Assembly: GCA_022494885.1 (NCBI GenBank)
Contig: JAGVSM010003951.1
Coordinates: 186,001 to 250,000, forward strand
Source: Micrasema longulum
Taxonomy: Eukaryota > Arthropoda > Insecta > Trichoptera > Brachycentridae
Length of the DNA: 64,000 nt
Reading direction: 5' to 3'
A program made the position numbers and the translations under genes. Shown piece by piece: positions 1 to 11,425 of the stretch; the first letter of the stretch is position 1, and every line of letters starts with the position of its first letter. The notes beneath the pieces are model-generated. The model ran no database searches. It was given only the letters and a program-made list of their open reading frames with translations, and had not been told where the DNA came from.

Positions 1-130
1 TATCGGGCAGTTGCATAAAAGAGGTCATTTTTATATAAATGATGAGAAAGTTACATAAATGATATGATAGTTACATACATGATTAGGTTGTTACATAAAG
101 CAGGTCATTTTTCAGGCGACTTCCCTCGGT
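1..130. repeat. ~20-bp minisatellite array, left part
   Basis: Degenerate tandem copies of a unit close to GTTACATAAATGATGAGATA run from the window edge. The same unit reappears at 2996-3052 and 7386-7800, on the far sides of two LINEs. This suggests one array split by two insertions. No coding content is seen. Confidence 0.8.
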
Positions 131-154
131 AAAGTGACTAGATCGCGATAGTAC

Positions 155-2995
155 AACAGATGATAAACTATTTTTTTTTTACATGAATATTCGCGGGTTG
201 AAAACGAAACGCGAAGATTTTATAACAGTGTTTCGGCCTGTGACCTCGATGTTATAACATTAACCGAAACTTGGTTGAACGATGGCGTTTTCGGCTCTGA
301 ATTATTTGATAGTAATTTTACAGTAGTAAGGCGAGATCGTGGTGGCCACAGGCAGGGTGGGGGGTGTTTATTGGCTGTGAGAAATAGAAAAAACTTGCAA
401 GTCGAGCGTTTTTCTGTTTTAGAAACGTCCAATGAAGATCTCTGGGTAAAACTGACATACGATCTCGATATTACGTTCATTTGTGTATTATATTTCCCTC
501 CGACGAGTGAGACGAATATATATCAACTGTTCTTCGACAGGGTATTGTCCAGTTTAGAGCTACTTCGGGACAAGTGTCATTATATTGGGGGACTTGAACA
601 TGCAATCAGCAAAAAACATTAAAAGTATAGAGGCTAACCTCACTTTTTTGTGCTCAGTGTTGGGTCTTTCGCAGTATAATTATATTTTGAACTCTAGAGG
701 TAGAACGCTGGACTCAATATTCAGTAGAAGAGTTGTTGGTGTATTTCGGTCATTATCACCTCTTACAAGAAAAGATAATTATCACCCCGCACTTGAATTT
801 TGTTACAATCTGATTGCAGATCGCCCCCGTCGATCCAGAGTTCCCGCGGAGGGTACGGTTAGTCAAAGAGGATGGAATTTTTATAAAGGCGACTTTGACC
901 GACTGTACTCTCTCATGGACGGTATCGACTGGGGCGAGATGTATAAAATATCAGATATAAATGAGGCGGTACAATATTTTTATTGTATTGTTGAAGGTGT
1001 ATTTGATTCCTGCTTCCCTAGAAAATCTCAGGTTACTGGTGGGAGGCGATATCCAAAGTGGTTTTCTTGGGATATTGTTAGAAACATACAGACTAAGCAT
1101 TTCTATCATAAAAAGAGGAAAGCTTCTGGCTGTCGCGGTGATTATGAGATGTTTGGGTGTTACAGATCTGTCGTAAGACGTAGCATTCGATTGGCGTACC
1201 GGGAGTTAATTTCCAACATGGAAAGCAATATTCTTCATGATCCTAATACCTTTTGGGACTGTATAAGGTCACAAAAGGCGGATGGTGGGAATGTTGACTC
1301 CATGACATGGGGTGAAAAATTAGTTCGGGGTGCAAACATAGCTGAGGCGTTTGCAGGTCATTTTAAAACAGTATATAGCAATGAACCTCCGCTTCTAGAT
1401 GTTAATATTGCTAAGCAATGTTCACAGACCGGTGCACAATTTATTGATGTTCAAAATATCAATGAGAAGGATGTGGCCGACACTATCAAAAAATTAAGTA
1501 ATACTTATTCTCTCGGACCAGATTTTATTCCGACATTCTTCCTAAAAGGTTGTATGGAACTGATCAAAAAACCCCTCTGTTTTTTGTATAATCTTTCTTT
1601 TAATACAAGGGTCTTCCCAGAAACATGGAAGACGTCAAAAGTAATACCTATACATAAGAGTGGATCTAAGTCGTCAGTAGAAAATTACAGACCTGTAGCT
1701 GCTCTTTCTGCACCAGCGAAGGTATTTGAAATTATCATATGTAGAATCGTCACTTCCCGAGTAGAGCCATTTATTATTGATGAACAACATGGGTTCAGGA
1801 AAGGCCGCTCGTTGAAACCAATCTAATGGTTTTTGCAAACTACGTCACGGAAGCTCTGGATGCAGAACATCAGGTAGACTATTCATATAATGGCTTCGCC
1901 AAGGCCTTTGATACTGTCAACCATGATGTCTTATTAAATAAGCTTTATGAGATCGGTTTCTCGGATGGTATGTTAAAATTAATGGCGAGCTACCTCCAAA
2001 ACAGAAACCAATACGTCTCCTACGGTCTATTCGCGTCAGAGTCTTTCCATACTTTCTCGGGTGTCCCGCAAGGCTTCAACCTGGGTCCATTGTTGTTCTC
2101 AATTTTGATTAATAATATTAAAAATGTAATTTTGAACTCGCGTTTTCTGTTGTTTGCGGATGACTTAAAATTCTTCTTAAAAGTCACAACTTCTGACAAT
2201 TTTCGTCTTCTCCAAGCGGATATATCTAATATATCTGAATGGGGAAGGCGAAACAAACTTGGGTTTAATGTTTCCAAGTGTTCGGTCACGTCCTTCACTA
2301 GGGCCCAAAAAACTCTTTTTTTTTCGCTACAAAATGAATGACCAGAATATGATACGAACATCGAATGTTAAGGATCTGGGCGTTAGATTTGTGAGCAGTC
2401 TGACATTTCATGAACACATAGAGACAATCAGTGGTAATGCATTGAAGATGTTAGGATTTGTTCTGCGTACTGCCAGGGTTTTCGAAAATACCCGCGTACT
2501 GAGAACTCTTTACAACTCCTTGGTGCGAAGTAGACTCGAGAGTGGCTCGATGATTTGGGGGCCACATGACCGAGTTTCTCCAGGGCATGCTGGCTACAAC
2601 AGTTTAGAGACTAGAAGGAATGTGTATTTGACTACACATTTTTATCGCGGTATGATCGATAATTCTGAAATTATGATAAGCATTGGTTTGTATGTTCCTG
2701 ATAATTACCGAAGACAGCGTCAGCATAGATTGTTTCATATTCCGATATTCAGGACCAACCTGCCTATGGTTATGCCTGTTGGAAGGGCTACCGCTATGCT
2801 GAACAACATCGCTCTGGATGTTGATCTGTTCCATGTATCCGAAGAGGTTTTCCGGAGCAGGATTCTCCTACTACTTTGACATGAGTCTCTTTTGTGTATT
2901 TTTTTTCTTTTTTATAATATGTACGTATTGAATATATTTTTGTAATGTATATGTTATATTTAAAATAAATGAATTGAATTGAATTAAATGAATTT
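155..2995 (+). mobile_element. Non-LTR retrotransposon (Jockey/CR1-like), decayed
   Basis: A LINE body with endonuclease then reverse transcriptase in the usual order. It ends near 2960-2990 in a short GAATT-rich tail and is flanked on both sides by the minisatellite. No ORF1 is seen, so it is probably 5'-truncated. The 5' limit is uncertain because the A/T-rich leader at 130-180 could belong to either side. Confidence 0.85.
183..2879 (+). pseudogene. LINE ORF2 (endonuclease + reverse transcriptase), frameshifted
   Basis: Would encode the target-nicking APE-type endonuclease and the reverse transcriptase of a LINE. The endonuclease begins with NIRGLKTK (about 183) and contains LTETWLNDG, GGGCLLAV and LYFPPTSETN. 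The RT has the NYRPVAALS block (about 1685), KAFDTVNHD (about 1905), GVPQGF..LGPLLF (about 2060) and the FADD catalytic motif (about 2150). The first RT motif reads YNGFAKAFD where the minus-strand relative in this window has YTDFSKAFD, so a catalytic Asp is replaced by Gly. The reading frame shifts near 215, 600, 1826 and in a T-run near 2320. A dead copy related to the LINE at 3040-7385. Confidence 0.85.
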
Positions 2996-3052
2996 AATTT
3001 TTACATAAATTATGACATTGCTACATAAATGATAAGATGGTTTCATATATTT
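2996..3052. repeat. Minisatellite remnant between two LINEs
   Basis: About two and a half units (TACATAAATTATGACATTGC, then TACATAAATGATAAGATGGT) lie between the tail of the plus-strand LINE and the tail of the minus-strand LINE. Each LINE therefore inserted separately into the array. Confidence 0.7.
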
Positions 3053-3487
3053 TTTTTATTTATTTTATTTTTATTTTATTTATTTTTATTTTATTTTTTT
3101 TATTTTTCTTTCTGTTGACGCCCATGGGGCTTTTACATTATACATACTATATAATAAGAAAAAGTTACACACTAAACATAGTTAACATTTTTTCAAGTAT
3201 AAAAATTAAATAAAAATATTATTAAGATTTAAAAATAAAGTTACATAGTTAACATAATACACTATTAAGACATAATACATACATTATATTATGTTTATAA
3301 TATAAGGCATATCAGGATTCAAATAAAACATAATTATAAATTTTTTAAAAAATTTTTTTTACACCGGTAAACTAAACTTTAAAGTGAAGTTATTTAAAAT
3401 GTTGAAAACTGAAAAGGGTTTTATAAACTAAAAATATAAAACATAACACGGGCCAACTTTTAAGCATACATAAATACGATCGAGGAT

Positions 3488-6269
3488 TTATTGACTAGAC
3501 TCAGTCGCGTCGGTCGCCTGTAGTACTTTGGTCTTGAATATGCTCAATGAGTAACGAAATATATCGACATCGCCATATTCATTACCAAGGCGATGAAGTC
3601 TAGCTATAGGTGAATTTACATAGTAGTTGTGCCCACTGGACACCTCGACAAACACCGACTTATTTCGTGTGCGACGGGAAGGTATTTTAATATTGACCAG
3701 TCGCGTTAAATCAGGGCTGTCCAGCGCGCCATTTACAATTTTATATAGGTTTACTAAATCGGTTAAGATTCTCCTATTCGAGAGAGTAGACAATTTTAAA
3801 TTATTTGATAGGAAGTTGTAGTCGATTTGGTCAACGGGAATATTAAGTTTAAAATTTATGAAGCGAAGGAATTTATGTTGGACTTTTTCTAATTTTATGT
3901 TATGTATTTTATAGCAAGGTGACCAAATTATTGAATTATACTCTAAGTTACTCCGAACTAAGGCAACATATAAAGATTTAAGCGAATCGATGGAATTAAA
4001 ATCCTTCACCGTTCTCAGCAAATATCCGAGACACTTCATTGCCTTGTTAGTAACTGCATCAATGTGTGGAGCAAATGACAACTTGTCATCGAACACTATA
4101 CCTAAATCTTTTATTTCTGTAACTCTTACGAGATCTGTGTTATTTATATTATAAGAGAAGTTGATTGAAGTTCTATTACGGGTAAACGTAATAACACTGC
4201 ACTTGTCAACATTAAGAAAGAGCTCATTTCTCTGACACCAAGTATATAGACTCGCCAGGTTTAATTGAAGAGATTCGCAGTCACTAACAGAAGCAATAGT
4301 CTTAGATAATTTCAGGTCATCAGCAAATAAAAGAATGTCCACTCCCTCGAATATCGATACAATATCATTAACGAAAAGCAAAAACAAAACAGGACCTAAG
4401 TGAGATCCCTGAGGAACTCCACTAGATGCCTCAAACTGATACGACCCATAACCGAATACTTTGACTAAACTTTTCCTAGACGATAAGTAGCTTTTGAACC
4501 ATTTTAAAATGTTTCCCGAGATTCCTAATAGTTTTAATTTGTGTATTAAAATCGCATGTGACACCTTATCAAAAGCTTTACTAAAGTCAGTATAGATCGT
4601 ATCAGTTTGCCGGCGTTTCTCCATAGCTTCCATAAGCCGATGCTGATACAACATTAGATTTGTCGTTGTAGATCTTCCTGTAATAAATCCATGTTGTAAT
4701 GGGGAGATAACTTTTTTTTATTTCTGGAGTAAACTTTATCAAAAAAATAGATTCTAATAGTTTAGGTATAGTTGACTGCATGCAGATGGGTCTATAATTA
4801 GCAATATCTGATTTATCACCCTTTTTAAAAATAGGTGTCAAGAAGCTGGCTTTCCATCTTTCAGGAAATATACCAGTTTTTATGGATAAATTAAAAATTT
4901 TAGTAAGTGGATCAGTCAAGGAAGAACCACACTGGGTGAGGAAGAGGGGAGGAATATTATCTGGTCCAGAACCTTTGCTTGGATCCAATTTGCTTACCCC
5001 AATTTTTATATCAGCATTAGTAAACAAACAGGTATTAAAATCAATCAAATTAGTACAAACAAAATCGTGCAGTTCTGGATCAGTCTCTGAACTATATACA
5101 CTGCTAAAGTAGTCGGCAAACAAGTTAACAACATCTTGTGGTGCGTCGGCCATTCTACTGCCATAATACATTGTGGATGGAATTCCAGACTCTTTACAAT
5201 TGAGAGTATTAGAAAATTTAAAAATATGTTTAGGGTTGCTTAGGGCCTCTTGTTCAAATTTTGAAATACAATTACGATAACATGTTTTGGAGAGATTTTT
5301 AGCCTGAGCTCGCAGTTTAGTAAACTCATTGTAATCGTTAATATCTCGAGATTTTTTATAAGTAGCATGAGCAATTTTTTTGTTACGTATGACTTTGATA
5401 AGTTGGCTATTAAACCATTTAGGATACTCATTAAAAATAAACTTGGTTTTAGGAACATATGTTTCAATGGCTGTGTTAAGGATGGTATAAAATTGGTCAG
5501 TTATAGTATCGATATTTGATTCCTGGTTTATAAAACTCCAGTCAGTAGTCGAAAGAAATGAATTAATTGCTGGATAATCTGCTTTAAAAAAATTGGACTT
5601 AATATTAGAAGTTTTGTACTTTTGAGTTATCGAGGTATTGAATCTAATAAATAAAGGTGGATGGTAAACATCAATAGGTAGAGTATGGTCATTTGCAACT
5701 TCCACAGATATGTTGTCCGAGTTGGAAAACACGAGATCCAAGAGACGATTGAGGCTATTGTAAACATAATTGACTTGCCGAAGGTTCAAAAAATTTGACA
5801 TTTCGATGATTTCGTTGGAGCCATGGTTGATGACATCGCCGGATTTGGTCTTGCTGTTCAAAGGATCCCACTGCACATTTGGCAAATTATAATCACCTGT
5901 GAGGACGATAGTTGCGTCGGGGTATTTTCTACGAAGGTTTTCGACTTCTAAGTAATGATCCCTGTAGATATTTGCATCTGACATAGGGGGAATGTATACA
6001 CTTCCTATAATTATTTTCTCTTTTTTGGATGATATCATAACAAATAATTGTTCGATGTTTGTTTTAGTGCATTTTAATATGCGTGACGAAAACTTTGTAT
6101 TAACTGCAATCAATACACCCCCTCCACGAGACCTGTCGCTAGTATTTTTGTTCCGATCGTTTCTATATATCGAGTGGTTACAAAACCCTAATTCCGAATT
6201 GTTCAGTTCTTTAGTAAGCCATGTTTCTGTAAGTGAGAAAACAGGGAAATCTGTCGTTGGTAGTGACAC
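3488..6269 (-). pseudogene. LINE ORF2 (APE endonuclease + reverse transcriptase), one frameshift
   Basis: About 925 codons in two frames. Endonuclease: LTETWL, GGGVLIAV, GSVYIPPMSDANIY and GDYNLP. Linker: YPKWFN. Reverse transcriptase: GPDNIPP, NYRPICMQS, YTDFSKAFDKVSHA, GVPQGSHLGPVLF, LLFADDLKL, then the thumb region DLGIVFD and YNSIIWSP. The frame breaks near 4712-4719, in a run of eight T, just before the first RT catalytic motif; a homopolymer slip is the simplest cause. The YXDF and FADD catalytic motifs are intact, unlike the plus-strand relative at 183-2879. The C-terminus has NYYVNSPIARLHR, close to the ends of other LINE relics here. Confidence 0.88.
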
Positions 6270-6301
6270 CTTAAGTTGAAGTAATTTAGTCTTTAATCCT
6301 C

Positions 6302-7072
6302 TTACATTCTGGTAGTAGATCTTGATGGGTTGTCCTTTTTTGAAAACCCTTTAACTATTTTGGGATTATTGTTAATATATTTGATTGTAATATCGGACTC
6401 CCCGTTTGCCCTCCTACTTTCCAACTCATTACGTAATTTGTTGAGGTTTGATCTTTGTAGCGGCGATTGGTCCTGGTAAATCCGTATGTTGTTCTTTATG
6501 TTGAGTTTTTTGCTCAACATAAAACGTGCCCATTTGGACTCTTGGAACTCCACTTTCAGTGCTCTAGGTTTCTCTCCTGAGTATCTACCCACTCGGTATA
6601 CTTTTATGATTTGATCATTTACCGAGTTATCGATCTCGGATATAATTTTGTTTACCGCAGTATTATCGTCCTGTATAGCGTCTGCCCTGTTAGGACTTTG
6701 GCTCTCAGGTACGTTGCAGATTATTATATTCTTCTCTCGGTAGCTTCTGTCCTGCACCTCCGATACCAGCTCACAAATATTCACCATATCGTTAACAGAT
6801 GACGATTGATTCTTGGCCTCCACCTCCAATGCACTCATTTTCACTGCCATTTGTCCGATGGTTCCCAAGATTTCGTTCGTTTTAGGGACAAGTTTGCTTA
6901 TTTGTAACTTAGTGAAGCTATTACTCGGGTCCATTATTACTGACGTGAGTGCGTTGATTGCACTTTTTGCATATTCAACAAATGCTAGGGCGTCCATTTT
7001 AGCCGTTAATAATTGAAAAAGATTTGCGAAATATATGAAACAAAATTGCTGATACGTCCGCCTGGATTTCAA
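6302..7072 (-). CDS. LINE ORF1 protein (RNA-binding, RRM-like)
   Basis: ORF of 256 codons immediately 5' of ORF2. Residues about 114-170 look like the RRM-type fold of LINE ORF1 proteins: KNIIICNVPES resembles an RNP2 strand, followed by KVYRVGRYSGEKPRALKVEF. The preceding stretch (about 60-110) is heptad-like and may be coiled coil. Such proteins bind the element RNA and act as chaperones during target-primed reverse transcription; that role is known for the class and inferred here. The internal Met at residue 26 (MDALAFVEY) is a more typical start. No zinc knuckle is seen. Confidence 0.7.
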   Translation of the reverse strand: MKSRRTYQQFCFIYFANLFQLLTAKMDALAFVEYAKSAINALTSVIMDPSNSFTKLQISKLVPKTNEILGTIGQMAVKMSALEVEAKNQSSSVNDMVNICELVSEVQDRSYREKNIIICNVPESQSPNRADAIQDDNTAVNKIISEIDNSVNDQIIKVYRVGRYSGEKPRALKVEFQESKWARFMLSKKLNIKNNIRIYQDQSPLQRSNLNKLRNELESRRANGESDITIKYINNNPKIVKGFSKKDNPSRSTTRM

Positions 7073-7385
7073 GTAAACGATTATATGTAGGTTCTAGGTA
7101 GTCGATGCTCGGTGCAGAGTGTAGCGCAAACGAATAATTACCTAAACCGTAGCCAGTGGTGACAATAAATTATCAATTATTAGATTTTAGAATATTGTCT
7201 TATTTTTTTGAAGTTTCACTTACTTTTTACTTTTTTCACCACTAGAAAATAGTTTTCTACAGAATGTCACAGTACTGTTCCCGGCACTTAAGAGTAACTC
7301 ACTTTATTTAGAAAAAACAGAGAGCTGTAGAAAAAATACGTGTAACGTGTAACGTGTAACCTGCAGTTGATAACTGAGATAGTGA

Positions 7386-7800
7386 GATAGTGATATGCCG
7401 AGATAGTTACATAAATGATTAGATAGTTACATTAATAATAAAGATGCATAAATGATGGTATTGTTACATAAATGATGAGATAGTTACATAAATTATCAGG
7501 CAGTTGCATAAATTGGGGCATTTTTACATGAATGATGAGAAAGTTACATAAATGATAAATAAGTTCATATATGATTAGGTTGTTGCACAAAGAAAGTCAT
7601 TTTTACATAAATGATGACATTGTTACATAAATGATGAGATGGTTTCATATATTCCGAGATTGTTACATACATGATTAGATAGTTACATAAATAACAAAGG
7701 TGCATAAATGATGGCATTGTTACATAAATTTTGAGATAGTTACATAAACAATAAAAATAGTTTCATAGATGATGACGTAGCTACATATATTTAATCAATA
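7386..7800. repeat. ~20-bp minisatellite array, right part
   Basis: Some 18 degenerate units of GATAGTTACATAAATGAT type, with variants such as GGTTTCATAT and CAAAGGTGCATAAATGATGG. Continues the array seen at 1-130 and 2996-3052. Confidence 0.85.
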
Positions 7801-9019
7801 CAAGTACCTACGGCCCGTTGTATTGCTGTTATCTGTAGCTAACTTCATGGTCAATAATCATAGGATGATTTTTTTCCGTATGGGCGACTCTATTAGGTTA
7901 TTATTCTAAGCGTCCATACTATGGATTACTTATGTAGCGCCATTTTTGTAATATAATACCTCAAGGGCGCTTTACATAGTGATTCTATAGATAAATAAAT
8001 TTAATAGAAGCTTTTAAATTTGTAATTTAAACAAAACAAATTATTTTGTTATCACATGTTATCGCAAGCATCGTATGCATTTTGTAGTTACCAACCGTAT
8101 TACATGGGACTTGTTGCGCATTATTTATTCAATATGTACAAATTTAATTGGAAACAAAATGTTATTTTCGGAATAAGGTTTTGAAAACTACCATACTTTA
8201 AAAAAATTCAATTAAAGTATCATAATTTGTAGCAACAATTCACGGACAGTGTATACTTGTAATGCAGTATTAAATAGACTTCGTGAACTCGGCAATAGTT
8301 ATTCCCACGTATCTGAAATATTTAGTGTAGGGTATTGTTCCTATGGGGAACAAAACCCAGCACTTTGAACTTTTTCACAGATGGTTAATGGTAATTATAT
8401 TTATTTATTCGTGCATTTCATGTACAATTTTTTGTTCACTTTGCCTAGGTGTGTGAAACAGTACTTATGATTTTCTTGTTGTTTTACTGTAGGATGTTTT
8501 ATTATTTAAACTTTCTACTGAATACGCTGTATAATATTTAGGTTATTTTTTTTAAATATAAATCTAGTTTAATTTTTGGTTTGATTTTTTTTTTTTATAA
8601 ATCTTGTTTTTAATATTCATGTTTTTGAAATAAAAAATAAAAAAATTAAGCCAAATATGTTAATATTATAAATTTTGTTAAAGGCAGATTTGCCGTTTAT
8701 GTTAATAAAATAAAAAAATAAATCAATAAAATAATAATGGATTTATTTATTTAATATTTCACAAGAATACTTTATATAATTGAATTAACAATGTATTTCT
8801 CATTGGAAATTACTTAACTAAAATATTTTCAAAAAGGTTTCGAAAGTAGGAATAAACTATTGAAAAAATAAAAATAATCAAACCTCTTACCACGCTCTCA
8901 CCTATACCCTCTTTGTTATAAATACACGCTTTCATATTATTATTAGTTTATATATGCACTCACACACACGCACCCTTAAATGAATACATACATACACACA
9001 CTCTCACCCTTTTTTAAAA
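7801..9019. other. Non-coding AT-rich DNA with repeat pieces
   Basis: No credible gene. 7926-8035 is an inverted copy of 9972-10085 (shared core CCTCAAGGGCGCTTTACAT). 8400-8740 looks like a LINE 3' UTR on the plus strand, ending in GGCAGATTTGCCG followed by an AATAAAATAAA tail. 8955-9010 is CA-rich simple sequence. Confidence 0.5.
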
Positions 9020-9560
9020 ATTGGTTTTTTATACATTAGAGGTAAAACAGAGTATTAAAAAATAAAGGATAATTATATAGAAATGAAATACATTTTAACA
9101 GTAAAAATAGTAAATAAAAAATCCCACAAAGGCATGGCCTGCTCGTGGGTATACAAGAAATGTTTATGAATATTTGCTTCTATAATAAATAGACAGTTTT
9201 AATATTTTTGTGTGACATAAAGAGAAAAGAAAATATGATGTTGAAGATTCTAAGGTATTTTTTTATAGTAATTAAAAAAGGAAATAAAAAATATAAAAAA
9301 AAAAACATAAAAATACTAATTATTAAAGGGCAACAAAATATATCAGAAAAAAAGAGTTCATATCTTCAGTTTGAATTTAGGATATTGCGTGTTTTTTAAA
9401 AGAAGGAATATTTTGAAAGTTTAGGATCTATGAAATGTTATCAGTAAAAAAGTAATTAAACATTTTTGGGCCTATAAATATGCATGTCTCTGTGCGAGCC
9501 TCGTTTTACAATGTGGTATTTCTGACACACGATTCCATCTTTGACTTAATCTATTTGAAT
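9020..9560 (-). pseudogene. 5'-truncated LINE 3' end, minus strand
   Basis: The reverse complement matches the plus-strand LINE end at 39270-39860: the last coding residues read roughly RRNRVSEIPHCKTRLAQRH (9470-9550), followed by an A/T-rich 3' UTR. A further truncated copy lies at 31725-31990. The C-terminal pattern (HN/RNR..EIPHCKS) is typical of Jockey/CR1-type ORF2 ends. Confidence 0.65.
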
Positions 9561-9871
9561 TACTTGTAAATACATTTTGGTTCTAAAATATATATTTATT
9601 TTTGCTAACTGATATTGTACTATGTGCTGATGTTAACGTTATACGCGTTGATTGCCGCTCTTTTATATGAATAAACTGCTTGAATACAATATAAAGGTGA
9701 TTAATAGGTAGGTAGGGGAAGAAAATAATTGTTTTTATTAGCACCTCGGTTAGTTATGGACCTGATATTGAGATGTCCGTGATATTGATTTAAGATCTGT
9801 CAAAATGACAGCATCGCCGAATAATTGGAATGGAATTTGTTTTCAATATTTTAGTACAGGGGTCGGCAAGC
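9561..9871. other. Unassigned DNA
   Basis: No gene or clear repeat. The string CAGGGGTCGGCAA near 9855 resembles hAT-type transposon ends but has no visible partner before the LINE tail at 9876. Confidence 0.4.
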
Positions 9872-10085
9872 AAGTTATTTTATTTTATTTTATTAATTTT
9901 TCACGCCCATAAGGCTTTTACGTACATGGAAGTTATATAAAACGTGAGTATATAAACAACATCAATTATTTTAATTAAATTACAAATTTAAAAGCTTCAA
10001 TTAAATTAACTTAACAATAGAATCACCATGTAAAGCGCCCTTGAGGTATTTTATTACGAAAATGGCGCTATATAAGTTATCCATA
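9872..10085 (-). mobile_element. LINE 3' end with hairpin motif, minus strand
   Basis: On the minus strand this ends GTAAAAGCCTTATGGGCGTG followed by an (AATAAAATAAA) tail. The upstream part (9972-10085) is the inverted copy of 7926-8035. The same 3' motif closes the elements at 3122, 26980 and 35250. Confidence 0.55.
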
Positions 10086-11130
10086 ATTAATTAATTTAAC
10101 ATGAAATTTAACAAATTACAACAGCGATGGAGAATACCCTAAATAAGGGAATATGGGAGTCTAGGCATTTACAGGGCTTATGACCTGTCATTGGCTGGTT
10201 TTTATTTTATTTATTTAAAAAAAATAAATTATTCCAGTAAAATAGCTATAAAGTGCAGAGCCAATTCTACCATATAAACATGAACATAAATATAAATATA
10301 AACAAAAATATAACAATAAACATAAATATAACAATAAACATAAATATAAACATAAAATGAAATTTTATATAGCAGCACTTATGGTGGTCTTAACATATCG
10401 CGCCATCGCTCGAACAACGGTGAATGGATCCACTCTGCAGTGGCTTGGAGAATTTCGTTATTAGAGTTTTTCAGGCGTTCCCATAGGCTCCAGGCTCTTT
10501 GGCGAAGTAGGGCAGCGAAGGTGTTTATTCGTCCAGCTGTAAACATTTCAGAGGCACTGCAGTACCTAGGCAATCCGAATAATTGTCGGTATGAGTTGTT
10601 ATACGTGATCCTTAATTTATTCCACGCTCCTTGCGTATAGTTGTTCCAAAGTTCCGCTGTATACATGGACGTCAAATGCGAAGTAAATATGATTTTCTTC
10701 ACTTCGTTACTGCATTGAAAGAAGCGTCTCGCTAGCATAGAGGCCCTGACATTAATGGCTCTTCTCTGTCTCTCAATGTCCTGATCGTCTTTACAATTAT
10801 CAGTCAGTATGTGCCCTAGTTTAAGTGGCCACTTTACACACTGTGTAACATTCACCATTTTGCCTATGTTTGAAAATCCGTATTTCTTCAATTCTTCCAT
10901 TTGTTGATTTTAGTGAAGTTAAAGAGCTGAAACCTTTATTGTTGTGAAGAGATTCATCTGACTGAATTGTTTCACATACTAGGCAACGCCTGTAAACAAT
11001 TTTTCAATTTTTAAACTTCTTCTTGGACCAGTTGGTTTCATTACAATATTTGAGTTAGTCCAATTTAATCTTAATGACTCCCGAGGGGGTGAAATTCAGT
11101 CTTTTGTCTACGAACATTTGGACTAACTCA
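10086..11130 (-). repeat. Repeat family N, copy with LINE insertion
   Basis: A copy of an unclassified ~430-bp repeat, called family N here. It reads on the minus strand from about 11130 (CCCTCGGGAGTCATTAAG) through GGCGTTGCCTAGTATG and a start codon at 10900 to the end near 10120 (CTGTTGTAATTTG). It is interrupted at 10205-10822 by a truncated LINE. Other copies: 19100-19455, 20768-20990, 21001-21545, 34385-35110, 36935-37115, 37205-37430, 44925-45285, 58850-59080. No transposase is visible. Confidence 0.75.
10205..10822 (-). pseudogene. LINE RT C-terminal fragment inserted in repeat N
   Basis: Encodes about 147 residues of an ORF2 C-terminal region: LGHILTDNCKDDQDIERQRR, NVRASMLARRFFQCS, YTAELWNNYTQ and YNNSYRQLFGLPRYCSASEMF. 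These are hallmarks of a LINE family widespread in insects. It ends in a short A/T-rich tail at 10200-10225. The junction CCCTAG/TTTAAGTGG and the left flank GGCTGG/TTT share GTTT, so a 3-4 bp target duplication is possible. The ORF fuses in frame with the small ORF of repeat N, giving an apparent 173-codon chimera at 10379-10900. Confidence 0.8.
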
Positions 11131-11134
11131 CATA

Positions 11135-11425
11135 TTATAACATGAAATTTAAAAAATACAATAAATAGCAATAAAAGATAGAACAGTGTTTAGAAGTTAA
11201 GTTGGTATAAAAAAAGTTAATGAGTATATAAACAACATAAATTAAAAAAAATACAATATAAAGAAATTAAAGGTAGGATCAGTGTTAAGAAGTATAGTTG
11301 GTATAAAAATAAAAAGATGGGCGTATAAACAACATAAATTTAAAAAATAAAATAAAAAGAAATTAAATATAGAACTGTGTTTAGAAATTTAGTTGGTTTT
11401 AAAAAAAATAAAATAATAATAATAA
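11135..11425. repeat. ~100-bp tandem subrepeats of a LINE 3' UTR
   Basis: Three head-to-tail units, each containing GTATATAAACAACATAAATT, a poly-A-rich stretch, then GTGTTTAGAAGTT and AGTTGGTATAAAAA. The same units occur in 26975-27300 and 35270-35400 beside a LINE 3' end, so they are probably 3' UTR repeats. Confidence 0.7.

Larger units (their letters stand above)
3040..7385 (-). mobile_element. Near-complete LINE with ORF1 and ORF2 (Jockey/CR1-like)
   Basis: Reads right to left: a 5' leader (about 7385-7075) with short GTAACGTGTAAC repeats, ORF1, ORF2 and an A/T-rich tail at 3045-3115. The tail follows a self-complementary motif, GCCCATGGGC on the minus strand, near 3122-3131. It is the best preserved transposon in the window; one visible frameshift separates the two halves of ORF2. 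Target duplication cannot be read because the target is itself a tandem repeat. Confidence 0.88.

Noticed and set aside
1..7800. CRISPR-like array from the ~20-bp repeats
   Set aside because: The units are directly adjacent and degenerate, with no unique spacers, in a eukaryotic TE context.
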